Below, one piece after another: positions 54,395 to 64,000 of a DNA stretch of 64,000 bases. The notes beneath the pieces were generated by a model. It was given only the letters and a program-made list of their open reading frames with translations, had not been told where the DNA came from and ran no database searches. Numbering within the stretch: the first letter of the stretch is position 1; every line of letters begins with the position of its first letter. Location: assembly GCA_029379385.1 (NCBI GenBank), contig CM055617.1, positions 2,728,001 through 2,792,000 on the forward strand, in the 5' to 3' direction. This DNA comes from Quillaja saponaria. Lineage: Eukaryota > Streptophyta > Magnoliopsida > Fabales > Quillajaceae. The position numbers and the translations under genes were made by a program.

Positions 54395-57216
54395 TCAAAT
54401 AGAAATACCCAAGGACTTCTTAAACTCCTCAACCTCCAAATATACTGTGGAATAAGGGAGGAATTCCGAAAAGTATTCTTTGCTCAAATCATTAATAGCA
54501 ACGGCCAGTTTAGGGATTTCTAAGGTCTCTTCATGGGACAAAGTCCTGACAAATCTAGCCGGATTTCCTGCCCAAAGTTCACCAGTTGGAATTCTTCTCC
54601 CTGGAGGAACTACTGACCCAGCTTCCAGAATAGAATGTGTCTCCACCAGTGATCCTTCCATGAGTATGGAATGCTGCCCAATAATGCACTCTGGCTCAAT
54701 TGTGCAGGATCTCAAGAGACTGTACGCACCAATTGTCACATACCTCTCGATGGATGTCTCTGCTGGCAGGCCTGATTGTGCAGACCGAAGTAGACACAAA
54801 ACGTCAGCAACATGATTCAGCAATCATAATAGGCATTCTACATGTGTTTTCCCTAGGATTTCAAGTCCAATTTGAAAATTGTCCAAGGTAATATGAAATC
54901 AATAATATCAAAGAGAACAATAGAGAAGTATTGAACATTGTTTAACGGTTCATAACATCTAGATTCATAGAAGTTCATATAAAATTTTCTTTTCTTTTTT
55001 CTATTGTGTTAATAAAAGTTTGTACAAAATCTTGCTCTAAGACATTCTGATTTCTGACTGGAGAGTGAATCTCAACATGATTCGGCAATCATAATAGGAA
55101 TTCTACATTTTTTTCCCTAGGATTTCCAGTCCCATTTGAAAAAATTTCAAATTAATATGAAACCAATAATATCAAAGAGAACAGTAGAGAAGTATTAATG
55201 AACATTGCTTAACAGTTCATTAAAAATTCATAGAAAACTTTCTTTTCTTTCTTTTTCCTGTAATGTTAATAAAAGTTCATACAAAATCTTGCTCTATGAC
55301 ATTCTGACTGGAGAATGAATCTCGTCATAGTCAGCCAGTTACTCTAAAACCAAATGGAAGATAAAAGTGCTGTTGAAAAAAAATAAAAAAACTGCAACAT
55401 AAGACCATATGAAATGGAATGAGTTAACTTAGACATATGAACCCATGAAGCAATTCAGAGAGTTAACTTAGACATATGAAGCCATGAAGCAATTCAGAGG
55501 GAATTTGCATGAAAAAAGCTTAGGGAAGGGTAACTCAAGGAAAAGAGTACAGTTGATTTGTTTACTATTACATGATTTCTTTATAGGGTTCAATTGTATC
55601 AATAAGTCTCTCCCTCCTAAACATAGCTAAATTAATGCAGAACATAGAAAACACATTGCCACCTGGTTTAAGGAAGACATTGTCTTGTGGAATGGTAAAA
55701 ATCTAGGGAGATTGCAATCTTTTGCAGGTTTGAGTTATGATATGTTAACAACATAAAAATCATCTAAAGGACCATATCCAGATGACCATAATTAGGTAGT
55801 GCACCCAGACTCAATACTGTTTTTCCCAGGTTCAAAGAAAGTCGTGGAATGAAAAATATAATGAAATCAAATGACAAGCAATTGATGAAAAAGTGCTCAG
55901 ATAGGTGTCACCAGGACTAGACGAAGCTAATTATGATTCGGTCTAAAAAGTCATGGAACTCAGTAGAATTGCAGAGGTAGAATGCCAAATGATAAAAGGC
56001 AGAGTATAAGGAAGGTGAACTATAGACTAAATTTGACTTCGGAGGGTTTGAGCGAATTGATTTTTTCACAAAGACATGCTCCTTGGTTATCTAGTAGAAA
56101 GATTCTACAACATTAGTACTAGAATTAAGTGTTGATATTTGATAAACAACTAAAGGTTTTCCTCCAAGAAAAATAGAGGCACGATTCAATGATGTGTAAA
56201 CTAAATTTTACTAGCAGAACGATTTTATGAACAGCATAATTTCCTGAGATACATCTTCAGAAAATTCCAGCATTAAAATGGAATTCCAGCCAAAATTATT
56301 TTCTTTTGTGAACATAAAAATTGAGTCCAGCATAAGCCAAAGTTGGATTCTAATGAAAAAGGAATGACATCATCTTAAGAAAATTCCCCAGAAGTATTAC
56401 AAATTAAATTTTCTTTTCATTTTATACTTTTGGCAGCTATAAGAATAAAAAATAAAAATCAATCATGTAGGGTTCTTTTCTTATATATACTTTTACTTGA
56501 GTCTGGAACATTTTAAGTTGACTAAAACCCATATCTTCCAGATAACAAAACTACATTTCAGGAGAGCTCAAGTCTCAGTTCTTGAAACTGAACTAGATCA
56601 TCTCTCCCAACTCACAGAGAGCGCTTCCCATACTTTCCTAGCAATATCAGCACTATAACGACAAATAAATTGCCCCACTAATCACGTCTAAACTTATTAT
56701 TTAAAAAGATAAAATTTGAAAAACTTCACCTTCCACAATCTGGAAACAAATTTTCCACCTTTACACCACATTTTCTCAGCAACCAAACAAATGTAAGATA
56801 CAAAATTTGAAGCGTAATACAGAGAAAAAAAAAAAAAAAAAACCTGTTGGCGAAGACCAAGCTGCGTGAATTACACAACGCTCCTGAACATTTGAGGAGA
56901 ATCCGACTGTGATCTTGTTGAGATCGCCTCGAAGCACTGAGCCAGCCCAGACCGAAGCTCCATCACAAACAGTAACCTGGCCAGCAAGAACCACGTTGGG
57001 AGCCACATAAGCATCCACGGCGATTTTAGGGAGCCACTGCCCCAACGGAATTATCTTCCTCTGACCTCTGTAATCCCATTTCACTCGATCCAGCGATGGA
57101 GTTGTCGCCTTCGTCGTCTCAGTAGCAAAAGCGCTTTGCAAGAGCTGGTAATGGCGGTGTCTTGATGCGAGCGCGGTGGTTAGGGCTCTCTCGGAGAAGC
57201 GAGCAAGAGTCGCCAT
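54395..57216 (-). CDS. Gamma carbonic anhydrase-like protein of mitochondrial complex I (CAL1/CAL2 type)
   Basis: Matrix-facing subunit of the gamma-CA domain that plant complex I carries on its membrane arm. Two exons on the minus strand, 56844-57216 and 54395-54771, sum to 750 nt (249 aa) and are split by a 2.07-kb intron. The first ~40 residues look like a mitochondrial presequence (MATLARFSERALTTALASRH). A left-handed beta-helix follows (IAVDAYVAPNVVLAGQVTV, SVWAGSVLRGDLNKITVG). One metal-ligand-like His is present in CVIHAAWSS. The GHSAVLHGC segment of active gamma-CAs is here GAYSLLRSC, so the other zinc histidines appear absent, as is known for the CAL clade. The C-terminus is LPYSTVYLEVEEFKKSLGIS. 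Structural or CO2-binding roles are more likely than classical catalysis. Confidence 0.94.
54811..55330. repeat. Tandem duplication of ~260 bp inside the gamma-CA-like intron
   Basis: Copies at about 54811-55075 and 55076-55330 (period ~265) stay colinear with small indels. Both contain AATCATAATAGG, CAATAATATCAAAGAGAACA and AAAATCTTGCTCTA. The first copy starts only 40 bp from the exon edge (54771). Confidence 0.88.
55421..55499. repeat. 39-bp tandem duplication in the same intron
   Basis: Two near-identical units, each beginning GAGTTAACTTAGACATATGA and ending CATGAAGCAATTCAGA. Confidence 0.9.
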
Positions 57217-57330
57217 GAGAGAGATGGTGAGAAAGAGAGGGAGCGTCAGTGGAACTGGAGGAAGGCGAGAATGAGAGGAAAGGAAACCAGTGTTTGTGGG
57301 CTGGATAGAGTACTCATTTTGTAAAACTTC

Positions 57331-57336
57331 GGCCCA
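57331..57336 (-). promoter_or_regulatory. Site II-type GGCCCA / TGGGCC upstream of the gamma-CA-like gene
   Basis: GGCTTGGGCCGAAG on the minus strand, about 115 bp upstream of the ATG. Site II (TGGGCC/T) elements are established in promoters of nuclear genes for plant mitochondrial respiratory proteins. Function here is inferred. Confidence 0.5.
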
Positions 57337-58158
57337 AGCCAGTTTGGAATGAAGCTCAAATATTGTTCATTTAAATAATATTTATATTTAAATATAAATA
57401 AATAAATTTATTATAATAAATATATGGGTTTTTTTAAGAGTGTTAAATATGATTTAAAAAAATAAATAATGTTAAAATTATAATTAATAATTATTTATAT
57501 ATTAAATTATAATTAATTTTTATAAATTCTTTTTTTATAAAATATGTTCATAGGAAAATTTCTAAATATATTATATTTCTTTTTAATTTCTGGGATTCTC
57601 TACTCTTTTTTTTTTTTTGGTTAAATGAGATTCTCTACTTCATCAACCCACGTGAGAAACCCTCAATTTTTTTTTTCTTTTTTTCTTATATTAAAAAGTT
57701 ACTGAATTTTCAAAGAAACTTCCTTTGCAAATTATTATTAAAAAAAAAGAAAAGAAAAGAGACAGAACCCCATTGATGGAGGACAGGGAAAAGGAAGATT
57801 GAGGAGAGGAAAGGAGGAAGAGAGAAAGTAAAAGGGCGGTTGTGTGGTTGCGTAATTCAATGGGTTTATACTTTATACCTAATTAAAGAGGCTCATAAAC
57901 ACTTTTAAAAGCTCAAATTTATTCATAATATCACAAATTCATTACAAACCCAGAAGCATCGTACACAAAATGATTCCTTTTCCACTACATTGAAAAAAAG
58001 ACATAATCTAAACAAGTACAACAAACGAGCCTTCCTTCATTAGCAGTGAGGGCCATAGCAATCCCATAAAAAGAAAAAAAGAATAAAAAAAAAGGGTTTT
58101 TGTAATAATCAGTTTCTCTTTTCTTTTCTTTTTTTGGTACAGTGAAGCAGTTTCTTCT

Positions 58159-58369
58159 TTACCCAGTATAGATATGAACCTGAATAGCAATAAGAAAGAT
58201 GGTAATAAGGCCAAAATAGATAATGGCATGAACCAAAATAGAAGCCGCACTTGTGTGCATATTCCCAAACTCAATCACTCTTCCTCTTCCTGGTATTTGA
58301 AACAACTAGCCCTGGACTCAACAGCACAAAGAGCACCACTGCTAACAAAACTGGCCACCAATCTGCCAT
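58159..58369 (-). CDS. DUF3339-family small membrane protein, one frameshift
   Basis: The upstream frame begins at 58369 with MADWWPVLLAVVLFVLLSPG. After about 22 codons another frame continues FQIPGRGRVIEFGNMHTSAA, then SILVHAIIYFGLITIFLIAI and QVHIYTG, ending at 58159. Joined, this is the plant DUF3339 family: about 70 residues, two membrane spans, a conserved PGR and EFGN-x-x-TS motif, function unknown. The span is 211 nt, one more than a whole number of codons. The surplus base lies near 58303-58308, in the minus-strand CTAGTTGTTTCA, where one fewer G gives the family's L-L/F-Q join. A clean single-exon frame otherwise. Confidence 0.8.
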
Positions 58370-59013
58370 TACGGCTTTCTGATTGAGATAGCAAAGAAAA
58401 GAGTGAACTTTCTGTCAGAGAAACTAAAAGGGTCAATCTGTATGAGTTTTTTCTGAAAGATCTGAGAAAGAGAAAGGAGTGTGGGTTGTGGGGCAGATTT
58501 GAGGTTGGGGATGGTTTTACAAGGGGACAATTGCATTGATAAGGTTTCTTCCAGCGCGGGGCAGGTGATTGTAGGCTTCGCTAAACGTGTCAGCATCTCC
58601 TTATTTCAATGGCTATGATGCTCTTGGAATTTGGATACTTTTTAATACAATTTTAGTACCAAAATTTGGAATTTTGTGCTTTACTGTCTTTTGACTTTCT
58701 TTTTTTTTTTTATAATTGGGCTGATCACTTGTTGATTTTTCACACTCTAACTATTATGGCTACAAGCCTTGTTAAAATAGTGGGCCTTTTATTTCTATAA
58801 AAAGCCCACGAGGTTTTTTTTGGGTAAACAAGGAGAAATAATTTTTTGAGCAAATTATTTTACAATGAGATTTTTTATTTTATTTTCAAAGGTTTTCTAA
58901 GCCCCTTCTATATGTTTCAAGATTTGAGTTTATATTTTCAATTTAAGAGTACAATGATTTATCATTACACTCAATTTTTATGTATGATAATTTTAGTTTA
59001 CTAACACTTGAAT

Positions 59014-62000
59014 ATGAGTGTCACACCCCAAATAGAAATATGACTGGCCGGAGAAATAAGTAATCATATCTCTGTAACCCTGAAGACTCAATATTATACA
59101 TCCATGACTCTTTAGCACCTTACCATAAGAAAAATTAAGATATTATTAATAAAATAAATAAATTTTGAAACTCAACTGTTAAACATCAAACGATCACTGA
59201 AAATATCGACAGAAGTTTCTTGTATGATGGCACATGCCGTTGTAATATGTACAACCTGTTTATAAAATTGACAGTAACTCATGGTCTCACAATACACGGA
59301 GGGGCTTCGCCCCTAACAAAACAAGGAAAACACCATGGTAAATTAATATATCTGACAACAATGCATAACACCCTTAAGCAACTGCAAGTATCGTCCTTTA
59401 TGCTCCAAAAGTGCAATTTTCAAGATATACCTTGCCACAGCAGAATCGACAGGTATCAATTTTGTTTATGATAAACAGTGGTTTCCTATAAACTACAAAA
59501 AAACAACAAAGGAAAGAGTGAGCCAAAAGGACTTCAGTGAGCAAACTATGTACCTTAAGGATACTAGCATCACACAACACATATATCATGATTTAAGTTC
59601 ATATTTAAATTATTTATGTATATAAGTAATGATAATTATCATATAATCACAATCCACTTAGTTTACGAAATTCAACATATCACTCAAATTATTCAAACAA
59701 CCAAAAACTTAACAACCAATTTAGCAAGCAAAGGGACCAATGAGTAACTCAGCCCCGCACAATATTTTCTCCTCTACCAGGCATTTATGCACCCGCACAA
59801 CAAATTAATTCTCCGTACACAATACATCCCACCGGGCTGAGTGCTCCATTTGTTTTTAAAATAATTGTCAACATCAGAATAATTCATATCAAATACAAAT
59901 ATTCCTAAGTGCGCCTGGACTTTAATTCTGAAAATGAAAACCATGTCTCATAAAATTTTATGTTGTTGGCCCTTATCAATCACACTCAATTTTAACCACA
60001 TATCATTCACTTAAATCACTAAAATAATTTATTTGCTTATTTTCTCTATAACACACTAATTCAAATATATGTATAATTGCACACAATAATCTGGTAACCA
60101 TAAAACACATAATTAACTCACAGGGTTCAAGAATGAGATCCGTTTTTCTGTCTAGACTGTGACAATATCAGAATATCCTCGATACGATCGAAAACTGAAA
60201 ATTATAAAATCTTGTATTATTTGATGTAACCCTTTTATAATTAAATTTAAAATTTCTTAATCACACATGTATCAAAGATATATTTATGTTCCTTGAAAAT
60301 GTGTGTATATATATCTACACTTATGTTTTACTATAAAATTCAAATTATACTCTTATGTTTAAACTCAATTAGAACTTGAAATAACTATTTTCATCATTTC
60401 ATTATTACTTTACATGTTAAATTAAACTTGAAAGAATTATAACTAACTCTTATAAACAAACCGATAATTTTTAAATTATTAAAATTGATTTAACTAAATC
60501 AAGATTTTAATTCCATGATACTCATACATTTAACTTCTATTCGTATACTTTTTCTAAATGTACCTGCATACATGCTTACAAAGGTGCCATGAAATCTTAA
60601 ATTGTTCAGTAATTCAATTTTATTTATACGCTAATTATCGATTTTAACATTACCTGGTCAATTTCTAAACATTCACTAACATCTAGTTTTCTAACCCTAA
60701 CCATTTTATTAATATGTTTATTTCAATCCAGGTATATATATATATTTACTTTCTAATGATACAATTTCACCCTTGTAATTACTCATTTCTCTCGTACTCA
60801 TTTTAAACTTAGTTAAATTACTTACAACTATCTAGAATTAACAACACAAAATTTCAATACTAGTTTACTCCAAAACTTCATGTCACTCACTTTCCAATTC
60901 TTGAAATAATTGTATAACTAACCAATATCAACTAATTATAATTCCATGAAAATACTTTAACCCCTTAACAGTATATGTATGTACACCCACAGTTTAGCCT
61001 TGCCGACTATGCAGTTTCTAACTTCCCTAATCAAGAAAAGGTATACTTCATATTAAGAGTAGCTGTACCAGTAAAACAGGGCAGTTATTAGCTGCACCTA
61101 ATCTCGATTGTAGTAGGAAGGAAAACTCATCGTTGAAGGCAGAGCAAAAGAGGATAACAAGGTGGCTGCCAACAAACTGAAGTTCACGGCCAAGAAATAA
61201 GAGATTACCCCACACGGCTGAAGTGCCAAATTCACCTGCTGTCATGTACAGCCTGACATGCACGGTAGGGAAAGAATTAAGGCTGAAAAGAGAGTGGAAA
61301 ACCAGCAGCAAACTGCTGCTAGTTTTCCCCCTGATTAGACCAAATTTCATCTCCCTAATACACTAGTTTCTACCGTTGCAAGAGACAAGGAAAAGATCAA
61401 CTTACCCAAGGCTTTGATTTCATGGCTACCCATATGAAGACCCCGGCCAGACGGAAGAAGAAAGAAAGATAAAACAGGGGAGTTGATGTTAAGCAAAGTA
61501 GGTCCAAAAAGGGGAGGAAGAGAGAAAGTTCAAGTCGGCAGGTTTCAAAGAAAGAAAAAACAAAGGACTTAAAATATTATAAATTTATGGCCTAGGTTTA
61601 ATCTTTCATTTGTGTGGTAATAATTTATTTTAATAATGTATAATTATATACATGTGATATAATAGGATTTCTAATATAGTATCTTACATGTCCATAAAGT
61701 GTTACTTAATATAATCAATTAATTCATATTCACAGGTAAATATATTACATACAAATATTAATTTATTGACTGAATTACATTAAGTTGCACAAAAACAAAT
61801 TTTAAATATATATTTGATTATTGGGTTATAATATATACATAACAAATTTATTATCTTAATTTACATAAAGTGGACTCTAAGTCCACATCAATCCATTATG
61901 TAATGGAAAATAAATCTTTTAATTACATACATGTACATATTCTAGAATTTATCAGCTTTAATTCTACTTTTATGTAAATTTTTATTTATCTAATTATACG

Positions 62001-62061
62001 AGTTATGTATGATTGTTCTGAAACATGCATTAAATTATTAAATTTGGGTTATTACAATGAG
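59014..62061 (-). mobile_element. Solo LTR, probably of a Ty3/gypsy Tekay/Del-like element, with 5-bp TSD
   Basis: The element body is 59019-62056 (3038 bp). It begins TGTCACACCCCAAAT and ends GGGTTATTACA, i.e. TG...CA. Read on the minus strand it starts TGTAATAACCC and ends TTTGGGGTGTGACA, phrases familiar from large chromovirus LTRs. ATGAG at 59014-59018 and ATGAG at 62057-62061 flank it directly, a 5-bp target-site duplication. No gag or pol coding sequence and no primer-binding site follow either end, so this is one LTR left by recombination. ORFs inside (for example 61048-61350) are not host genes. The family assignment is inferred from ends and size. Confidence 0.75.
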
Positions 62062-62104
62062 ATTTTTCAAACTATTATTTTATTCACTTAAAGCTATCGT
62101 GAGC

Positions 62105-62576
62105 TAACTAAACTCTATTTATTTTTTAACTTTTAAAGTAAAAAACCATGTAACATATATGTTCATTTTCATATTAATTTATTAATTTCAAATATAGAAA
62201 AATTGAAATTTATTTCAAGTAAACTGAATCTCACATTTTTCATTTAGCCTAATTTTTATATTTTTTCATATCTAAAAAATGTATAAAAATAAATAAATAA
62301 AATAAAATAATTATTTTTTTATCGATACTATCAAATAATAAAATAAAATAATAATTCTATTCTTATTCATTTTTCTATTTCAACTATAAAAAATCATTAA
62401 AGCATACTAAATTAATCCTTAAGATTAATGTCAATTAACTAACCTCTATCCATTTTTCAACTCTTAAAGAAAAAAATCATGTGACATGTATGTTTATATT
62501 ATATTAATTTATTCATTTCAAATATAGAAAGTGTTCAATTTATTTCAAATAAACTGAATCTCACACTTTTCACTTT
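62105..62576. repeat. Direct repeat, two ~140-bp diverged copies (period ~331)
   Basis: 62105-62245 and 62436-62576 share TAACTAAMCTCTAT-like starts, CATTTCAAATATAGAAA-type middles and TAAACTGAATCTCACA. They are about 80 per cent alike. They lie just outside the solo LTR in AT-rich DNA. No coding content. Confidence 0.75.
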
Positions 62577-63218
62577 TTTCCAAAAATAGTATCAAGGATT
62601 CAATTAAAAGAATTGAATCATGAAGGATTCGATTTGGAAAAATAAATCATCAAGGCCTCGAATTTGATTTAGAAAACTAAATCCTAAAGGACAAAATTGG
62701 AAGACATTAATTCTCACGAGCCAAGTTAGTAATAAAAAAAATAATCCTCCCATATTTTTTATTTAAGAAAGAAAGGTCAAATACGTCAATTAATTATTTT
62801 TTTTAACTATAATTAGTTTGTAATTTGGATTCTACAAATTTTGGAAATTATTTCTTTTTCTTTTATTTTAAAAGATCGTTGACGTGCACAAATAATACTG
62901 GTTGCCTAAAAATCGCATTGAATTTCTCATCCTCAATTTCATAGGCTTCCCTCCCTCGTCTCCTTTTTTTCGCTCCCTAGCGCTCGCCGGTCGGTGCATT
63001 TCCCGGGAATCCAAATTTCCGACTAGATTCCCGACGGCGACTTTTCCATGTAAATTTCATACCTCGAAGTTGACCGTTCTCTGATCGCAACCAATCCAAT
63101 CGATTTTAAGCCGCGTGTTTAGAGAAAAGCAAAATTTCTGCTTCTGAATCAGCTGTAATCTCTGCCCCTGTAACCGGCTTATCTTAATTGAGGTGTAGAT
63201 TTTTTATCGAAGATTTTG

Positions 63219-63478
63219 GTGAGTTTCTCGAGCTAGGTTAACATGGAATTTCATCTATAAAGGCTTTGTTTAGGTACAAAGAAAACGGAGGAAAATCAAT
63301 AAAACTGCTACATGATTTGAGAAAAAGCTTTTTTCTTTTGCTATTGTGAATATTAAAAAGGTGGTCTGAAACTTTTTATCATAAGGGGAGAGAGAGAAAC
63401 ATTTCCTGGAAAGTTCGTTTCTTTCATTTTCTTTATTGTTTTTAAAACTCTCTGATGAGTTTGATGTTGCTTTTGCAG
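63219..63478 (+). other. 5' UTR intron of the CBSCBSPB gene
   Basis: The donor TTTTG followed by GTGAGTTTC at 63219 and the acceptor TTTTGCAG at 63471-63478 lie between a GC-richer leader (about 62920-63218) and the exon holding the ATG. This inference is from splice signals alone. Confidence 0.6.
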
Positions 63479-63512
63479 CGGTTTAAGGAGAGTTAATTGA
63501 TTTTCGCTGAAA

Positions 63513-63643
63513 ATGACCAGTCAAGATAGTTCTTCTCGAAGAAGTTTGTCCTTGACAAATTCGTCTTTCCAGGGGAAAAAGAAATACTCTGAGAATGGAG
63601 GGCCTGATCCTTCTCGAAAATCCATTTCAACTACACGCTCTAT
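63513..63643 (+). CDS. CBS-domain/PB1 protein (CBSCBSPB type), first coding exon only
   Basis: The exon begins MTSQDSSSRRSLSLTNSSFQ and continues GKKKYSENGGPDPSRKSIST, then TTRSM. It stops at a GT donor (GTACGTCC) at 63644 in phase 2. The Ser/Arg-rich head with SFQGKKK and SRKSIS is the N-terminus of the plant CBSCBSPB proteins, which carry two CBS pairs, a PB1 domain and a C-terminal transmembrane segment. None of those domains is within the window. CBS pairs in such proteins bind adenylates; the cellular role of this family is not well defined. The call rests on the N-terminal head alone. The rest to 64000 is intron. Confidence 0.72.
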
Positions 63644-64000
63644 GTACGTCCTTTTATTGCTCTTTTTTTTCACTTGCACATTTTTTGACTCTGAAAACTT
63701 GATAGATTTTTATCATAGACAATTCACTTTTGGTGCTTAACTCTGTGTTAATGGTATTAGCGGAATATGGCATAACATTCAATTTTGATCATAATATGCT
63801 TTTAATTTTTTTCTGATTTGAAAAAGCCCCTTTCATTTGTACACTAGCATCTCATTGCTTTCATCTTTGAGAATCTGTTAGAAAAGTGTATAGTATCGAA
63901 AAATTAAAGTTCATTCTTGTGATCTTCCCACGATTACTTACCTATTAAATATACTGTTGGTTTAATTGAAGATAGTCAGATTGGGATGGCCTTTGGAGTT

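Noticed and set aside
59220..59471. 83-codon ORF
   Set aside because: It lies inside the solo LTR and resembles no protein.

Overview
The window is nuclear DNA of a flowering plant, most likely a woody rosid-type eudicot. The evidence is the gene content (HIPP, SBP-box, WRKY, HVA22, CBS-PB1 and gamma-CA-like complex I genes), the compact GT-AG introns and the long AT-rich spacers. I cannot name the species. All calls come from reading translated exons, splice sites and family motifs by eye; no database search was run.

Layout. 1-4.7 kb: a tandem pair of 60S ribosomal protein L7a (eL8) genes, the first a pseudogene cut by the window edge, the second intact. 5.2-7.1 kb: a decayed, intron-retaining copy of a SWI3A-type SWI/SNF subunit. 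7.3-8.9 kb (-): an HSD1/steroleosin-type short-chain dehydrogenase. 9.8-10.4 kb (-): a single-exon DUF4408/DUF761-type protein. 11.2-12.0 kb: a ~398-bp tandem duplication. 13.6-14.2 kb (-): an HVA22 gene with ABA-type G-boxes close to its TATA box. 14.5-20 kb: AT-rich spacer. 20.0-21.7 kb (-): a two-HMA isoprenylated metal-binding protein (HIPP). 21.7-27.6 kb: AT-rich spacer. 27.6-34.0 kb (+): a TSL-kinase-interacting protein 1 (TKI1)-like SANT gene. 35.9-36.7 kb (+): a group IIc WRKY gene, tail-to-tail with a membrane-anchored gene of unknown function (36.7-37.4 kb, -). 38.5-41.1 kb (-): SUMO-activating enzyme subunit SAE1. 46.2-49.3 kb (+): an SPL13-type SBP-box gene with a miR156 site. 51.0-53.7 kb (+): an FBXO22-like F-box/FIST gene. 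54.4-57.2 kb (-): a gamma-carbonic-anhydrase-like complex I subunit. 58.2-58.4 kb (-): a DUF3339 micro-protein. 59.0-62.1 kb: a ~3-kb solo LTR with a 5-bp target duplication. 63.5 kb to the edge (+): the first coding exon of a CBSCBSPB protein.

The genes form no operon or shared pathway; this is ordinary gene-rich plant chromatin. Regulatory features visible in the sequence are telo-box/site II elements at RPL7A, site II near the complex I gene, ABRE/G-boxes at HVA22, the miR156 site in SPL, and a 37-bp convergent gap between the WRKY gene and its neighbour.

The most notable pattern is that four otherwise well-preserved genes (TKI1 twice, the membrane protein, the F-box/FIST gene, DUF3339) each carry single-base reading-frame breaks, while their neighbours are intact. 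Residual assembly indels are the simplest reading, but real gene loss cannot be excluded from sequence alone. I found no convincing undescribed biological system.
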